Source: Oscarella lobularis
Lineage: Eukaryota; Porifera; Homoscleromorpha; Homosclerophorida; Oscarellidae
DNA length: 64,000 bases
Assembly (NCBI RefSeq): GCF_947507565.1
Contig: NC_089179.1
Location: forward strand, 558,001 to 622,000
Reading direction: 5' to 3'
The notes below the pieces were generated by a model, which saw nothing but the letters and a program-made list of their open reading frames with translations, was not told the DNA's origin and ran no database searches. A program made the position numbers and the translations under genes. Each line of letters opens with the position of its first letter. Within the stretch, counting starts at the first letter, position 1. Of this stretch, positions 23,786-36,700 are shown one piece after another.

Positions 23786-25453
23786 ATGGAGACGAACAAA
23801 GCTATTGTCAAGCTTCCGGAGAAGACAGTCGCTCTATTGAATCGAACTCTACCGAAACCGGGCCCCCCGAAAAAGGTTCTCGAAGAAGATAACTACATCG
23901 AAGTAAACCACGTTCTCCGAACCTCGATTTCGACATTGAATAAACGTTTTCTTGTAGTCGCTCGACAAAATCATCCAGCGCGACTTCTTTCCGGACATTC
24001 CGAAGCTGAAGGCGCAAACCGAGTACCTCGAAGCCGTCGAAACGCACGACTGGGATCGATTGAGAGCCATTTCGGAACGATACGCCACGTCGAAGCCAAC
24101 GCCAGGCACGAAAAAAATTATGACGTCATAATTTTGTAATTTTTTACTAGGACCTCAAACGCCTGCGGCGTTTTCGGAGACGCCGAGTACAAAAGCGACG
24201 CCTCTGGGAAAGAAAGGAAAAGGGGGCTCCGCTTGGGATCGAAGTCAGACCCCTGCTCGTGGGGGCGTGGCAGCTGATCAGGACGGAGACGACGACGAGT
24301 CCCAACGTGACGGGGATCCGACGTTGACGAAAAAGGGTCAAAAGATGAGTTTGGATCAGTTCTTGTGTAAGAATACGAGCGAGGATAACGCGTCGTTTGG
24401 GGAGCTGATGGTGGAGAGCGCACGAAAACATCAGCAAAAACACGCCTGGTTATACGTGAACGAAGATGCGATGAATCGGCGAAGCGAGCAACGGCTAGCC
24501 ATCACAAATGGACAAGTGGCAAAGAATAAGGGAGAATTCGAAGAAAGAACGTTTGAAATTGACACTTGGAAATACACGCCTAAGAACTCTCTTATGTACA
24601 TCCCGGACGGGGCCGAGTTGACTGTGGGGGAGAGAATCGAGCAGAAGAAAGCGGAGAGCCGGGAGATCCGGCACGGGAATACGAGACTGACGGGTGAACA
24701 GCTGATGGCACTGCAAGGAAATGCATCTGTTGCCGAGGCAGCGGCAGAGAGACAGACAGTGGAAAAAGTTGGCGTCGACGGGAAGACGGAGACGAAGGAG
24801 GCGGCGCCTACTGTGGGAGGATACAATTTTTTGGCTACACCTGTAATTAATCCAGGTAAGAGAATAGGAACATATAATTAATTGATCAATTAATTTTTAT
24901 TGTTTAACTAGGGGTGGATGCTTCTCCCATGATGACGTGGGGGGAGATTGAAGGGACGCCGTTTAGACTGGATGGCGGTGACGTCATCGATGCTACCCCA
25001 GGGCCCATATTCAAAATTCCTCAGATGACAAAGCGAGACGAATTGGGCAAAAAACTCTCCGATAAAGTCAACCAGAAGCACAGGGCTCAGAAGAGAAAAG
25101 CTCTTGCAACAGCAGCGGCATCAATCAGGTACGACACCTTATTAATAAATCGTTAGAAAACGTTAATTTCTGCGCGGCATCCAAGGGCCTCTCCAGCCAA
25201 ATACGGGACCGTTGATCGTCTCAGCTCTCTCTCGCCAGCGGCGCAGAAGCTCATCAATCGATCGCAATTAGGATTCTCAGATAAGTCCCTACAAGCGAGC
25301 TATTCTCCCTACACAAAACGCGGTAGCAGTGGCAGTACCCCAGCCCACAACCCTAGAGCTGCAACCCCAGTTGGAACACCTAGAGGAACGAGTGCTACCC
25401 CCACCGGCCAAAGCTCAATAACAGACGATTTATTAAATTTGAAGAAAACCTGA
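23786..25453 (+). CDS. ESS2: Splicing factor ESS2 (DGCR14/ES2)
   Basis: Multi-exon gene. The start METNKAIVKLPEKT leads into VLEEDNYIE|SLDKIIQRDFFPDIPKL, the family's N-terminal signature. Next come SLDQFLCKNTSEDNASFGEL, DTWKYTPKNSLMYIPDG, GGYNFLATPVINPG, MMTWGEIEGTP and DATPGPIFKIP, then a basic helix. The C-terminus has LSPAAQKLINR, the Ser/Thr-Pro-rich tail and SITDDLLNL, ending TGA at 25451-25453. ESS2 is a nuclear protein of the spliceosomal C complex. Exon 1 ends GAA|gtaaac and exon 2 begins TCG after a TTGTAG acceptor. All family blocks are present and collinear. Confidence 0.95.
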
Positions 25454-25606
25454 TGTCCGGTTTGGCTTTAGTTTATTATCGAATTAAATAAGAGTACATA
25501 TTACGCAGTGAGTAGGGAAAAAATAGGCTTTGTTGTGTCTTCATCCTGCTACAGCTTAATTAACTCTAAAACTCTACTAATTCCTGATGAACTTGCACAA
25601 GAGACA

Positions 25607-28003
25607 CTACAATTGGAGAGCCTCTGTAAAAAAGCATAACGAAAAGGTTAGGGTAGGAAAAACGTTTGTTTACGTCTCTGTTGACGCATATCGGCCTTAA
25701 TTTTTTGTAGCATAAACGGAGGCACTTGAAAGCCCATCAATTCCTCCCTATTTACCGTTGGATTGTTTCTGCAATGTAATAATATGCATGCCATCAGATC
25801 AAGGATACAGTATCGCTCATACACATAATCTTGGGATTCGCACAACCTAATCAGATCTTGCTCTAGCATTAGATACGCCTAAAAGTAGTACAGTATTAGT
25901 GTCAATAGTATTGGCAGTAGTATTGGTTACCTTTCCACCTGTAACAGGCATGTGCCCATTATCATACAACCACACCTTGTCATCCTGGTCGCCTGAATAC
26001 TAAAGAACACATTGATGTGCGTCACTTTGACATGCCCCTCCCTCCCTCTGTTTCCCTTACTTTATATAGTTCCGGGTGTCTGTAGTAGATCCTACCTCTA
26101 GTTGCAGCAAAGCCAATGGCCCTGCGGGAAGAGAAGATCTTTTTTCTCTTCTGCTGTACGTCTATCTCTTTAGTTTACTTATTTGCTCTGACTCCCATAA
26201 CAAATCGCGTGTCCGGCGCAATAGCGTCAGCATCCCACTAAAAACACAGGGTAGCATAAAAAGACAAAACAGTTCGGTTTTTTTTACAGTCATCCCCGAC
26301 GTCTCAACGTCTTGCGAGAGCTTGGAAGCTTTAGTGGGAGGAGCAGCAGCAGCAGCAGCCCTAGAAATGAAAAGAATGCAGTCTCTCGCTTCAGGTGGGT
26401 GCCTCTCCTCCGCCTCCACTCTCACTTGGCAAAGTTCGAATCCTTCGGTTCCTTTCTCTACGTCGTGGACACATAGTCATAACCGGAAACGAAGCCAACG
26501 TCGCCCACCCCACCTTTCTCGTTCTCCCGTTCGATGCGATCGCCCTCGTCGACGTTGTCATTGTTGTTGCCGCCGCCGATGGAGCGACGGCGTCACGAAA
26601 ATCGGACGGAAGCGCGGTCGCCTTTTCGTGATCCAACGCCAATCCGACCTCCAAAAAAAGGGATTAAATATAGGATTGACGTGGAGAAGGAAGCGCGGTT
26701 TACCTCCTCGAGACTTCGTCGGAGTGCGTTGACGATGTGAACATTGGACACCGTGTCGCCGGTGTTTTCTCGTAGATTCTGCGCTCCCATTCGCAGTATC
26801 TAAGAGACGAACGCGGTCACTGATTGGCGGCTGCCTCAAAGGCACCGCACCTCCATGAACTTGCGACAAACTGGCAGCACTTCCTTCTCGAATGACGGAT
26901 AGAGAACGTTTCGCAGGAGCTCGAGTGCTTTCATTGGATTCGTTCCGCTGCCCCTGAGTAGGGCAAGGGGCATTGGACATAGAGCTCTTCTCTCCCCTTC
27001 TCGCATTCCTTACCTTGTGCGACTAAGTGCCGTCTGGGCGGCGCGGTGCCCGTACCTAAGATGGAGAGGACGAATTTGTCGTCGACGAGTTCTTTCGTCT
27101 CTTCTTCCTTACCGGTTCCGTCGCGGAAAGTTTTTCTTCGTCATATCGAGCGGCTAGAGAGATCGAGGAGGAAGAGAAAACAGCGTTACGAATGCACTGG
27201 CTCGCGCGCGCGCGCGCGCGCGGTCTCTTCATCCTCACGGCTGGTCTTCGAACGGCGACGTTTTCGTCCGACGTCGACGATTCGACGGGAGAATTGGGCT
27301 GCGATTGCGACGAGGGGAGAGGAGGAGGAGGAGGAGGAGGAGGCGGCGGCGGCGATGGACTCGCGAGCTTGTTTGCACGCGATGCGGCGATATTGTCGGA
27401 CATTTGCCCTGGCGGTGGCTCCCCCTCCTCGTCGAGCTGTTGTCGCGAAGCGTTATTTGCGTCCGACGAGTCACTAGCGAGCAGAAAGCGCCTCGATCGT
27501 CATGCAAAGCTTTCGGGTATACAGGAAGCGAGGGCAGTGCGCGAAAAAGTGGGCGGCGAAAGATGCAGCGCGTTTTTTCTTTTATTTCGAGGAGGGGGGG
27601 AGAGAGGGGAAGACGTCGCTGCACGCGCGCTTCTGCTAGGGCCCGCGCGCGGACGACAGAGTGAGCGGCGACCCAAGGCGGACGCAACGTCCGGGTCCCT
27701 TTCTAAGCCCGAGTCCTCTCGCTTGGGGGAGGAGGAAGTCAACCGCCGCGTGGTCGTCGCCGCGACTCGCTAGGCCGCCGCTGGCGGCGGTTAGCAGGGT
27801 GTCGCGCTCGACGGATAGTCAAGCTCTAGTCGATCTCGCGTTTGCAGCAAATCGACGCGGCGCAACTCAATGAAATGTGCGACCGTTGCCCCTTACCGTT
27901 GATCGGTCGATTCTGCGATCGCGTCGCCTTCTGAATGTGCATTTGCATTCTGCTGCAAGTGCTCGGCGTCCATTGGACTTGCGGCGTTCGTGCACGATGC
28001 CAT
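25607..28003 (-). CDS. DNTTIP1: DNTTIP1 (TdIF1), MiDAC histone-deacetylase complex subunit
   Basis: Multi-exon gene. Exon 1 (27897-28003) encodes MASCTNAASPMDAEH... and ends in phase 2; it joins across an 841-nt intron to the exon starting at 27055 (YGHRAAQTALSRTRG). Then follow the dimerisation block KALELLRNVLYPSFEKEVL...FMEILRMGAQNLRENTGD...IVNALRRSLEE, a charged linker, and the C-terminal DNA-binding half: FVMGVRANK, ATRGRIYYRHPELYKY, GDQDDKVWLYDNGHMPVTGGKAYLMLEQDLIRL. These blocks match TdIF1 in order. It bridges HDAC1/2 and MIDEAS in the mitotic deacetylase complex. The end at 25607 assumes a last intron joining MRQQR to QALQL. Start lies 174 bp from HAUS3. Confidence 0.82.
27056..27896. 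other. Long GC-rich first intron of DNTTIP1
   Basis: This 841-nt intron is far longer than its neighbours. It contains a (CG)10 run at 27203-27222, GGA/GGC tracts near 27319-27353, and open frames on both strands: 193 codons on plus at 27192-27773 and 115 codons on minus at 27056-27403. The minus frame holds a poly-proline run and a good donor (CCG|GTAAGG at 27112), but its phase does not fit the next DNTTIP1 exon. No family match is recognised. It is probably a CpG-rich regulatory intron. Confidence 0.6.
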
Positions 28004-28177
28004 TTGGTGACGCTAGACGACGAGCGAGCGACGGCAGACGAGCAACGACGTCAGGGAGAGTTGTGCGGTTGTGACGTAACGAATATGCTGCGGGTTTGAT
28101 TACGTCACGAGTCGCATGCGCCGGAATGTATTGTTTTATCCGGGCAACAACGGTTTCTTTGCCGGGATCTTTCCAAG
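28004..28177. promoter_or_regulatory. Putative bidirectional promoter, DNTTIP1/HAUS3
   Basis: 174 bp between divergent start codons, GC-rich on the DNTTIP1 side. Position-based call. Confidence 0.4.
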
Positions 28178-30740
28178 ATGGCAAGCGAGATTCTGGAGCG
28201 TTTGAAACGCTACGGCTTCGACGGAACAGTCGATAGACGCGAATTAGAAGAAATGTGCACCGACGAAACGTGGGGTCCCTTCATGGAGCACGTTTCAAGT
28301 CTTTTGACCTCGGAACACGTTCTAACTCGATCCGAGAAAGAGAAGTAATTCATAGACCTGACGAATTTGATTGAATTTTCAACGTTCGACTAGGATTGGT
28401 GCTCTAGAAAAGGCGGGGAGATTTTACCGAGGAGAAACGCTGCGAAAAGTTGTCGTGGACGAAGCAAAGAAAACGAGACGACAAATTGCGTGTGCGACCA
28501 AAGACGAGTAAAATAGGAAAAAACTAGGACTCTCTAGATACTTTTTAGTGTAATTTAGATCGAAATTCAAAGAGAAGAGCTTGAGTCAAGCGAACGAACG
28601 ACTTCAATCGCTACAAAGGCAAAAAGAGGAGATGCTGTAATTTTGTAAAAAAGGCGTGTTATGGTGTTGTAGTCAGTGTTTCTTTCAGTGAGACTCTGGC
28701 AAAGTTGAAAAGCCGAACGAAAAGTCTCGAAGCAACTGTTGAGAAAGCTGGCTCCGAGTGTCGCGACGCAATCAGCCAAAACCAAAGCAGCAATGAAACG
28801 GTATATGAACCAATAGGCGAAAAAGAGCGAAGTAGCTAATACTAATTAGATTAATAACGATTTGATTGATCTTGAAAAATCGTGCCGATCGCTGGCTAAC
28901 GTCCATCACAAACCTTTGGGTACGCACTCGCCAATGTTTTCCTTTATGTGGGAGACTTTATGAATAATTTCTTAGGTGCTAAGGATTCTGGGCATGGAAG
29001 TCACTTTCTTTTTCATCGTGATTTGTCAAGGTTTTATGAGTTGGAGGAGCAGTACATGAAGGCCTTGACCGCCTATACCAAAACCCAGTTTTTTGATGTT
29101 GGAAAACTACTACCAATGTGAGTGAGTAAACAAAACCGAGTCATTTTTCTCAGGGTTTTGGAAAAGTTGGTGGAGGAGAGGCGTCCAGATATCAACTATT
29201 AGATATTCAGGATCCAGAAACGTTGATACTAAAAGGTGAGGGGGGTGACAAAGAAAGAGCATTTGATTTTCGAAATATGCTAGTACAGGAGAATCAGAAA
29301 TGGTGAAAGCCGGATATTGTCAGGAACTGTCCAGACTAGTAGCCATGTGCGTTACGTTCAGGCAGGCGTGGGGCTTCATCTACCAAGTTCTCTTTCCCTG
29401 TAGATATCCTGTTAGTCAGAGGCAGAAAATTAGTGCGCTTGTGTTTGAAGCTCAGATGAAAGGAGCGTGCCAATATCTTCGATCTGTAGCAGAATCAACG
29501 GCAGAAGGGTAGATCTTATTAATTAAAAATTCTACCTCTAGTATCATCGGTATGTTTTCTCTTGACAGCGATTTGAGTGAAGCTCAGCACCGGCTGAGAG
29601 AATTGCAGAGAGAAGCTACAACTTTAACTGAAGAACGCTTGCCAACTCTTCTTAATGAACTGGCGTCTCTCCAGGCAACGCCTGTAGTCCGAGGCGATTA
29701 TGAACTCAAAGTCGCTCGTCAAAATTACTTCACGTCAAAACAGGATCAAGTATGCGCATATTCGAAATTTCCGTGTATGGTTTCCGTTATGTGTTATATA
29801 GGTGATCGATTTTCTGTTGCAACAAAGAGCTCGTCACGAATTTCTGTCCATGGTTTTGGAATATGAAGGTCAACAACTCAGAGACAGTCATAGACTTTTG
29901 TCGGCAGCGCAGGCTCATCTTGGTATAAGCGTCGAAAGGAGAGAAGCGAGAATGGTCCGAAAAGTCATTTATTTAATTAAATATTTTTTTGAATTTTTCT
30001 GTACAGTTAGCGATGTCGGATTCTTGCTACAAGGCGCGCGATGTGGCGAGAGCGACGTTGGATGGGAGGGATTCTCTAATGAATTGTCTCTATGCAATGC
30101 TTGGTTGATTCATCATCGATCTCTTATTGTTTGCATTATTTATTATATTTAGATTTGCGGCGAGAATCGAGCCGCGCTTCTCAGCCATTCAGAACGTACG
30201 AAAAAATGCTCGACAATGTGACGTCGTTAGAAGAGGAACTAAACAAGATTAAATCCGCTTTGGAGGCGGCTGACATTCGGCGCTCTATTCAAGTGGCACA
30301 ACTGTAAGATATTATGAATCGGGTACATATGTATGGAAAGTCCTTAGGGAACGTTGTCTTTCTTGCTGCAAACAAATGGCTTTTCCTCACACAGCCAAAA
30401 CTCCCAAAGTAAGTATAGCCACCTGCATTCCATTCATCGCGTGTTCCGTACGTAGAGCATTGCCGATAACATGACGAAACTGTCCGACGTTCTTTCCAAG
30501 TTGGAAAAATTGATCAGGGCGATAATTCAAGACATCGATGGAAAGAAGAATGTAGGGGGGCTTACACTACTAGTTGTACGTTCTTTGATTAGAATAATTT
30601 TACTGCAGTTGCTACAGTCCGATTTCCTACTAAACACTGAAAGGAGCCTGTGGATTCTTTTCTACACGGACGCTGTGGAACTGAAAAAGACCGTCATCGA
30701 GCTCGGAGCGAAAATACGGGCAGAACAGACTAGACTTTAG
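28178..30740 (+). CDS. HAUS3: HAUS augmin-like complex subunit 3
   Basis: Multi-exon gene beginning MASEILERLKRYGFDG and continuing LEEMCTDETWGPFMEHVSS, the HAUS3 N-terminal domain. Long coiled coils follow; recognised blocks include LEEQYMKALTAYTKTQFFDVG, ITNY/DIQDPE, the ELASLQATPVVRGDYELKVARQNYFTSKQDQV stretch (split), and FLLQQRARHEFLSMVLEYE. The C-terminus ends RAEQTRL with TAG at 30738-30740. HAUS3 pairs with HAUS5 in augmin, which recruits gamma-tubulin to spindle microtubules for branching nucleation. The match around LQATPVVRGDYELKVARQNY is specific to the family. NF1 starts 105 bp downstream on the same strand. Confidence 0.88.
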
Positions 30741-30845
30741 CACTGCAGTAAATGTCTAATCTGGTCTAATCCAAAAGATAAAGATCAACAAAACGTGCGC
30801 TAAAAAGACAGCGCGACCTCTGCGAGACGCTGCGGGGCCGAAAGG

Positions 30846-33658
30846 ATGGCATCGCAGGCGTTGAAATGCGTCCACGCAACATTGCAGAGGTTCCAGGCAG
30901 AAGTAAGTTCGTCTTAGCGACACGCGCGACTCCTCCGACTCATCGTTCTCTACGCCAGTTGCCCACGGCCACCACGAGCGGCCTCAGAACTCCGAAATTG
31001 TCTAGCGGCGCGATCGAAGGAGGCGGGAGCAGTAGCGGCGGCGGCGGCGGAGGCAGCTCCGTGTCCGGCAGCGGCGCCGGCGGCGGCGGCGGCGCGAGCA
31101 ACGGCATTGGCAGCGGCGAAGCGATCGTTCAGACGAAACGATGCGTTGTGGGATTGAGCGGTGGCGCCTATTTCTCTACCATCGTCGCCGGACTGGCCGA
31201 GAGTGCGAAAGGATTTCATTCGAGTCATATGAGCACAACAGGAAAAGTAAATGAGAATGCGCGTCGTTTTTTATTTCCTTTCTCTCCGCGTCTCATTTTC
31301 CTCTTTCGTTTTTTTTTTTCACGACGTAGCTGAACGTCACGGCGAGCGACAATCATGTGATGCAATCTCTCTTTCTCGTCTTGCAAACGATTAAAGAATG
31401 CATGGAAAAGGTACCCGGGTCACCTTGTGTACTGTACTTTGTACTTCCGTTTTCCGTTGAGGCGGTACGGTGATATGTTCTGTATCATTCCAGCGACGTT
31501 GCTCTGGCAACGAAAGTGGATGTCAAGTAGACCAGGGAATACTGGAATCGACGCTCTTGCCAACCATTTGTCAGGTAGTGAGCAAAAGAGCGAGAATATC
31601 TCTCTGTCTTATTGAATTGAATTTTTAGTTGCTCACTTCGAGTGAGAGTAGTTCGACTGGCGAAATTCGAGCCACTTCGTCTCGCCTTCTTTTCTATCTT
31701 TGTGCCGAGAATTTTGACGTCATTCTTTCTAGAATGCGATCAAGGCAAGTCGACCGTCGTCTCCTTCTCGCGCTCTACTTCGCGCCTATCTTAGCTTTGC
31801 GTCTTTGGTCGATGCCCACGAAGATTCGACTTCGTTCAAAGACGTTCTTCTCATCGAGCATTTGGACTTGAATTCCGGTCGACTTGAAAAACTTCTTTTT
31901 GGTGAGAAGAAAAAAAAACCGAAATCTCCGAGAAGAAATAACTCATCGCATTTTTTCTCCACTATAGAATGCTCTTCCTATTTTTCCCAGCTCAAACGTT
32001 CAGGTCAATATTGTTTATGCTCGCAAGTTGTCAAGGTAAAGCCTTCTTCAGCGCAAGAACAGTAGTAGGAGGGATAGCGCGTTTGATTTAGGCAATTTTG
32101 AATTGGGTGAAGAATCATCCGCGAGAATATAATAACTTGCTGAAAAGTCAGCTAGTTTTGCTTACAGGTATAACCAACGATTAATATTTGCCTATTTTTA
32201 TTAATTATTTTCCGGTTGACTTCTCGAGGCCCTGCAATGAAATTATTTGAAGACATCGATCGTTTCGCTAATAGCGACAAGAGACGAAACGTCGCCTGGC
32301 CTCTGAAAATTCTTTTACTTTTGATCTGCCCGGTAAGAAGTGCGCGAAAACGCTTGTCAAATGTTCTTTGCGTGATCGAGTAAAAAACGGCCAGCACTTC
32401 GTTGCCGCCTTGGAGGAGGAAAAAACGAAGCATCATCCCGAATACCAATCGAAGGCAAGAGAAGGGAGAAAACGTTGAATGAAATACGAATGAGAATCGT
32501 CTTTTTTCTTTTCCCCCAGATCGATTTTCTTTTCAAAGTGATCGAGAGTTTGTCGTCGGGGAATCGTACTCTGGTGGACGCGGCCGTCGAGTCGTGCGTC
32601 TACGTTTGCCGCCTTTGCACCTACGTCAATCGTCAGGACACGGCCGTCATCAAATACATCGTCACTCTCTTTCAGTCCAAACTCCAAGACGTTCTATTCA
32701 ATCCGAAAAAAGTCTACGTTCGATTGACGCAGCCGGCCATCGTCGGATCGCCGCCGGACGAACGCGAGCTCATGATTCACTGTCTCATCGCTCTCTTTCG
32801 TATTAATCCGCGAAATAATTATTTGTCGATGGTGTGTCTCGAATCGACGTCGCCGTTGCTCTTCAAATTGATCTTGGTTCGCTCGATTCATCGCGTCGTG
32901 CAAGAAGTGAGAAAAGGAGACGAGACAAAACGTTGTCTAATATTTATTGTCTATAGGGAATGGTTGTCGGCTGGTGGCCTTCCGCTGACGTTTTCTTTTC
33001 GTTTTCGCAACAGCTGAGGACGTTGTTTCAAGTACGGGGGGCCCTGTCCCATGCAGTAGTGCAATCTTGCCACACTACGCTCGTTTCTAGGGTTTTCTTG
33101 AATGGCTGAAATTGCGTCATCCTTTGAAGCAATTCGTAAGTTCTAATGGGAATTCTTTTTGCCTACGATTTGATTTTGGGTGCGGAAGCAGGGATCTCGT
33201 TCCAAGTTGAGTGGAGCTGAGAAAAAGTCGTTTGATAGCAGTACCAAAGTAAACTATGAACTGGGTCGAAGTCTGCTGGAATTGTTGAAAGCGGAGCCGG
33301 CCTGCTATTTTCAGGTTTAGAAATTGTACGCACGTGAGAAAAAGGCGAATGATGTTTTTTTTGTTAGACGAGTGGCGCGAGTGACAGCGACGTGATGAGA
33401 ATGGAAATTCTCAAGTTAGTTGGCGGCGTCGCGTCTCTTGTTCAACACCCGTGCCTGACTGAATTCGGAAAACTTGCCGACGAGGTACCGATTAGACAAG
33501 AGAATGCGATCTGGTTCGTACATTTTTTTGCGGTGTAGGTACTTCTTCGTCTGATGAATCACGAAACGGTGGAAAGTTGGAATCCGTCGCAATCCATGTC
33601 AATAATGTGGGAAGTGAGGTACGAGACGACGATTTCTCAATCTCTATTGCTATTGAAC

Positions 33659-33746
<88 letters not shown>

Positions 33747-36700
33747 TCTCTTGTTTTAGCTCTCACGTCTGTTTCAGCCTTTCAACGAAACTGACCGGTC
33801 ACAAGTCGACGGACGTGACGGGAATTCTTCGGCTGCTGCAAAATGTTTTGATTCAACGAAATTTATTTCTTGAGGAACACCAAGTAGATAACTAAGTCCA
33901 CGGGGATTTTTTTCATATATGACTGGGGGTATTAGATTGACGCGTCAATCGATAGCGACACGGAATTATGCCACCAGACCCAGACTCAACTCGAAGTAAA
34001 GTTGATCCATCCTGTCTAAGATATAATATTTGAGATTTTTATTCGAGGTCGTCTTGTTGTCGTCCCTGTGGAGTCCTCAACCGGACGTCGTTCTGACGGC
34101 TCTCCGTTGCATCTATCATTTGTGCAAAGAAGTCGAAATCAAGGGCAACGCGAATGAAATTAGCGACATGCCTATCAACGTCAATTTGACGACGTTTCGG
34201 GGCTTGGCGAACTTGGCGTCTGCCGTGCGCACAGGTCAGTTGTTTTTTTTTTCAATTTAAAGCGACGCCAGTCGTAGAATCGTCGCATTGCGCAGGAAGG
34301 GTGGCGCAACAAAAGAAAATCTGGCATCTGCTCAGACAAATGCACGAGCAAACGCTAGGAAACACGCAATCGTGGGACGACACGCTGTGCCAATGGCAGG
34401 CAGCGACGTCCGTTTTGACAACGTACAAAAGAGAACCGGAACAACCTGCAGAAATCCTGGTACGATAGAAAGTTAGGCAATTAACGGAAACGATTTCACT
34501 GAGCGCGTACGTAGAGAAGTGGAACTAATAGAGGAAGACAGTCGTCTAGTCCATCTCCAGTCGACTCTCATCTTGAGGTTCGTTGGATAGTTGCTAGGGA
34601 GACTGCTTTCATCGAAAACGGCATTTTTCTTGTGCGTAGAAGCAGTATATCGAGTGGCTTCACATGACCGGCTTTTTATGTTCATTGGGCGGCGTCTTTG
34701 CTCCGAACAGGTCGGTCTCGAGGACGAGGCGTCTGTTTCGAGTTTGATTTTTTTTTTCTATTTGAATGGCAGAATGCCGTCTGTTACTTCTCCCGGAATG
34801 CGTCTCGTTCTGCGATCTCGAAACAATTCCGAGCAGTCGTTGGTTGGCAATAGGCCGAGGTAAATTGAAACGTTTTTACGTGACGTCGACGATCGATCAG
34901 TCTTTGAAAGACGTAGCAGTCGAGCGACTTCTACTCTTTTTGAAGTCGGCTCGCTCAGTTCGATGGACTCAGAAGACGATCCCCTTATGCAGCAGCAGCA
35001 GGCTTCCGTGTCCACTACACAGTTGGCAAAGTAAGTTCGCGCGGCGCGCGGGGCGTCTGTATTTGTACGCGTCGTCGCGCGCAATAGGTTCGCAAGTGAT
35101 CTGGTGGACTTGCTTGTTTGCGGTAACGAAACGTTTGGAATTCAGGTTATTAGAGTGGTGACGGCACTCTTGACCAATTTTATTTCTCTCGCTTCGCTTT
35201 AGATTCGAGAAGGAGTTCGAGATCTTATCGGACACGAACTCCATCCAGCTCTTTATTCTTATCTGTACGATCAGATCAGAGAAAAATTGCGCGATTTCTT
35301 TTCGTCTAGTAGTAGAAAGGTGACGGAGCTAGGGATCCGCGTTCGCTTAGGCGACAAGCTCTCTCTCTTTACCTATAGGTCGTTGTCAGCGATTTGAATT
35401 CTTTGTTTGGAGAGCAAGTAAGTCGGGCAAACTCTAATGCTTTTTAAATTCCAACAGAAGAGAATTTACTCTTTATAATTTAACTGCGGGAAATCTATTT
35501 TCTGGTGCCTTTAGGTGATATCTGTGGGGAAAATGATGATGGAGAGCAAGCTTGAAAATGTGACGCAATATTTCGAGTTTTCTAGGTTGGAGTCAACAAT
35601 CACGACATTGGGCCGGTGAGACTCTTCTCTCCGAATATTCGTCCCACGCTACGAGAGTCGTTCTCTACTTAGATACGCGCAAAATCTCGACACGAGTAGT
35701 CACAAGTCCTTGGTACTCAGAGTGAAATTTTGCCAGCTAATTGAAGCGGTACTTATACTTTGGAGTTCACCGAATCATTGCGACAATATGTCTTAGGTGA
35801 TGAAAAGACGGCAGTCGTTGACATTTCGACACGAAATTCCCTTTCGCAACAAATTGCTCGATAACGTTTCGAATTGGGCTGTCGTCTCTCAGGGAGACTC
35901 CAGTTCCAATTCGGCCGCGTGGAGGTGACCTTCCCAAAAATTGAATCTTTAATTAATTAATTAATTAATTAATTTTTATTAGAGATTTGAAGTTGTCGAG
36001 CGTTCGAGCTGTGACGGCTTTGTTAGAAGGATTGCCACTTCAACCGGAAAATACCGATTCGGATCAGGCGGAAGAAAAATCCAAACTTTTTCTGAAGTGA
36101 AATTGAAATTGTAGACGAGAAAAATATAGTCATTGAAGAATTTAGGTATTTTACACTGCTCATGAAAATCCTCGATGAATGCAAAAGTTTGGAGAGTGGA
36201 GCCCATCCCGAAAAAGACGCGATTCGACAGATAGCAACATTGAGTCGGCATTTGGCTGGAATTCGAACCTATGCAGTGACGGCCATGTCGAATTTATTGA
36301 GCGCAAACATTGAAACCGGTCTCGTTCACGCTCTCGGTCTCGCCTACAACGAAGACGTCGACACGCGAGTCACTTTCATGGAAGTATTGACTAAAGTTCT
36401 CAAACAGGTAGAGCGAGACTGAGTGAGAGTATTTCGAAAATCAACCGACTTTAGGGCACGGAGTTTGGTACGTTGAGCGAATCGGTGCTGACGGATCGCT
36501 ACAGCCAATTGATGGACGTTTTGAGTACGCTGGACGAGCAAGGTCAAATGCCTATTGCCATGTCTCTTATTGATGCTATCGAACCGTCTGAATTGGTATA
36601 ATTGTCTTCATTGAATTGCGCTTGGTCACTTTGGTTTTCTAGGAGGACTTGCTTCGCGTGATTTTGATCGTTTGCGACTCGAGAGGTCTTCTAGCCGAGT

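Noticed and set aside
27192-27773. 193-codon plus-strand frame
   Set aside because: Low-complexity Gly/Ser/Arg composition from GC-rich intron sequence; no family motif and no splice support.
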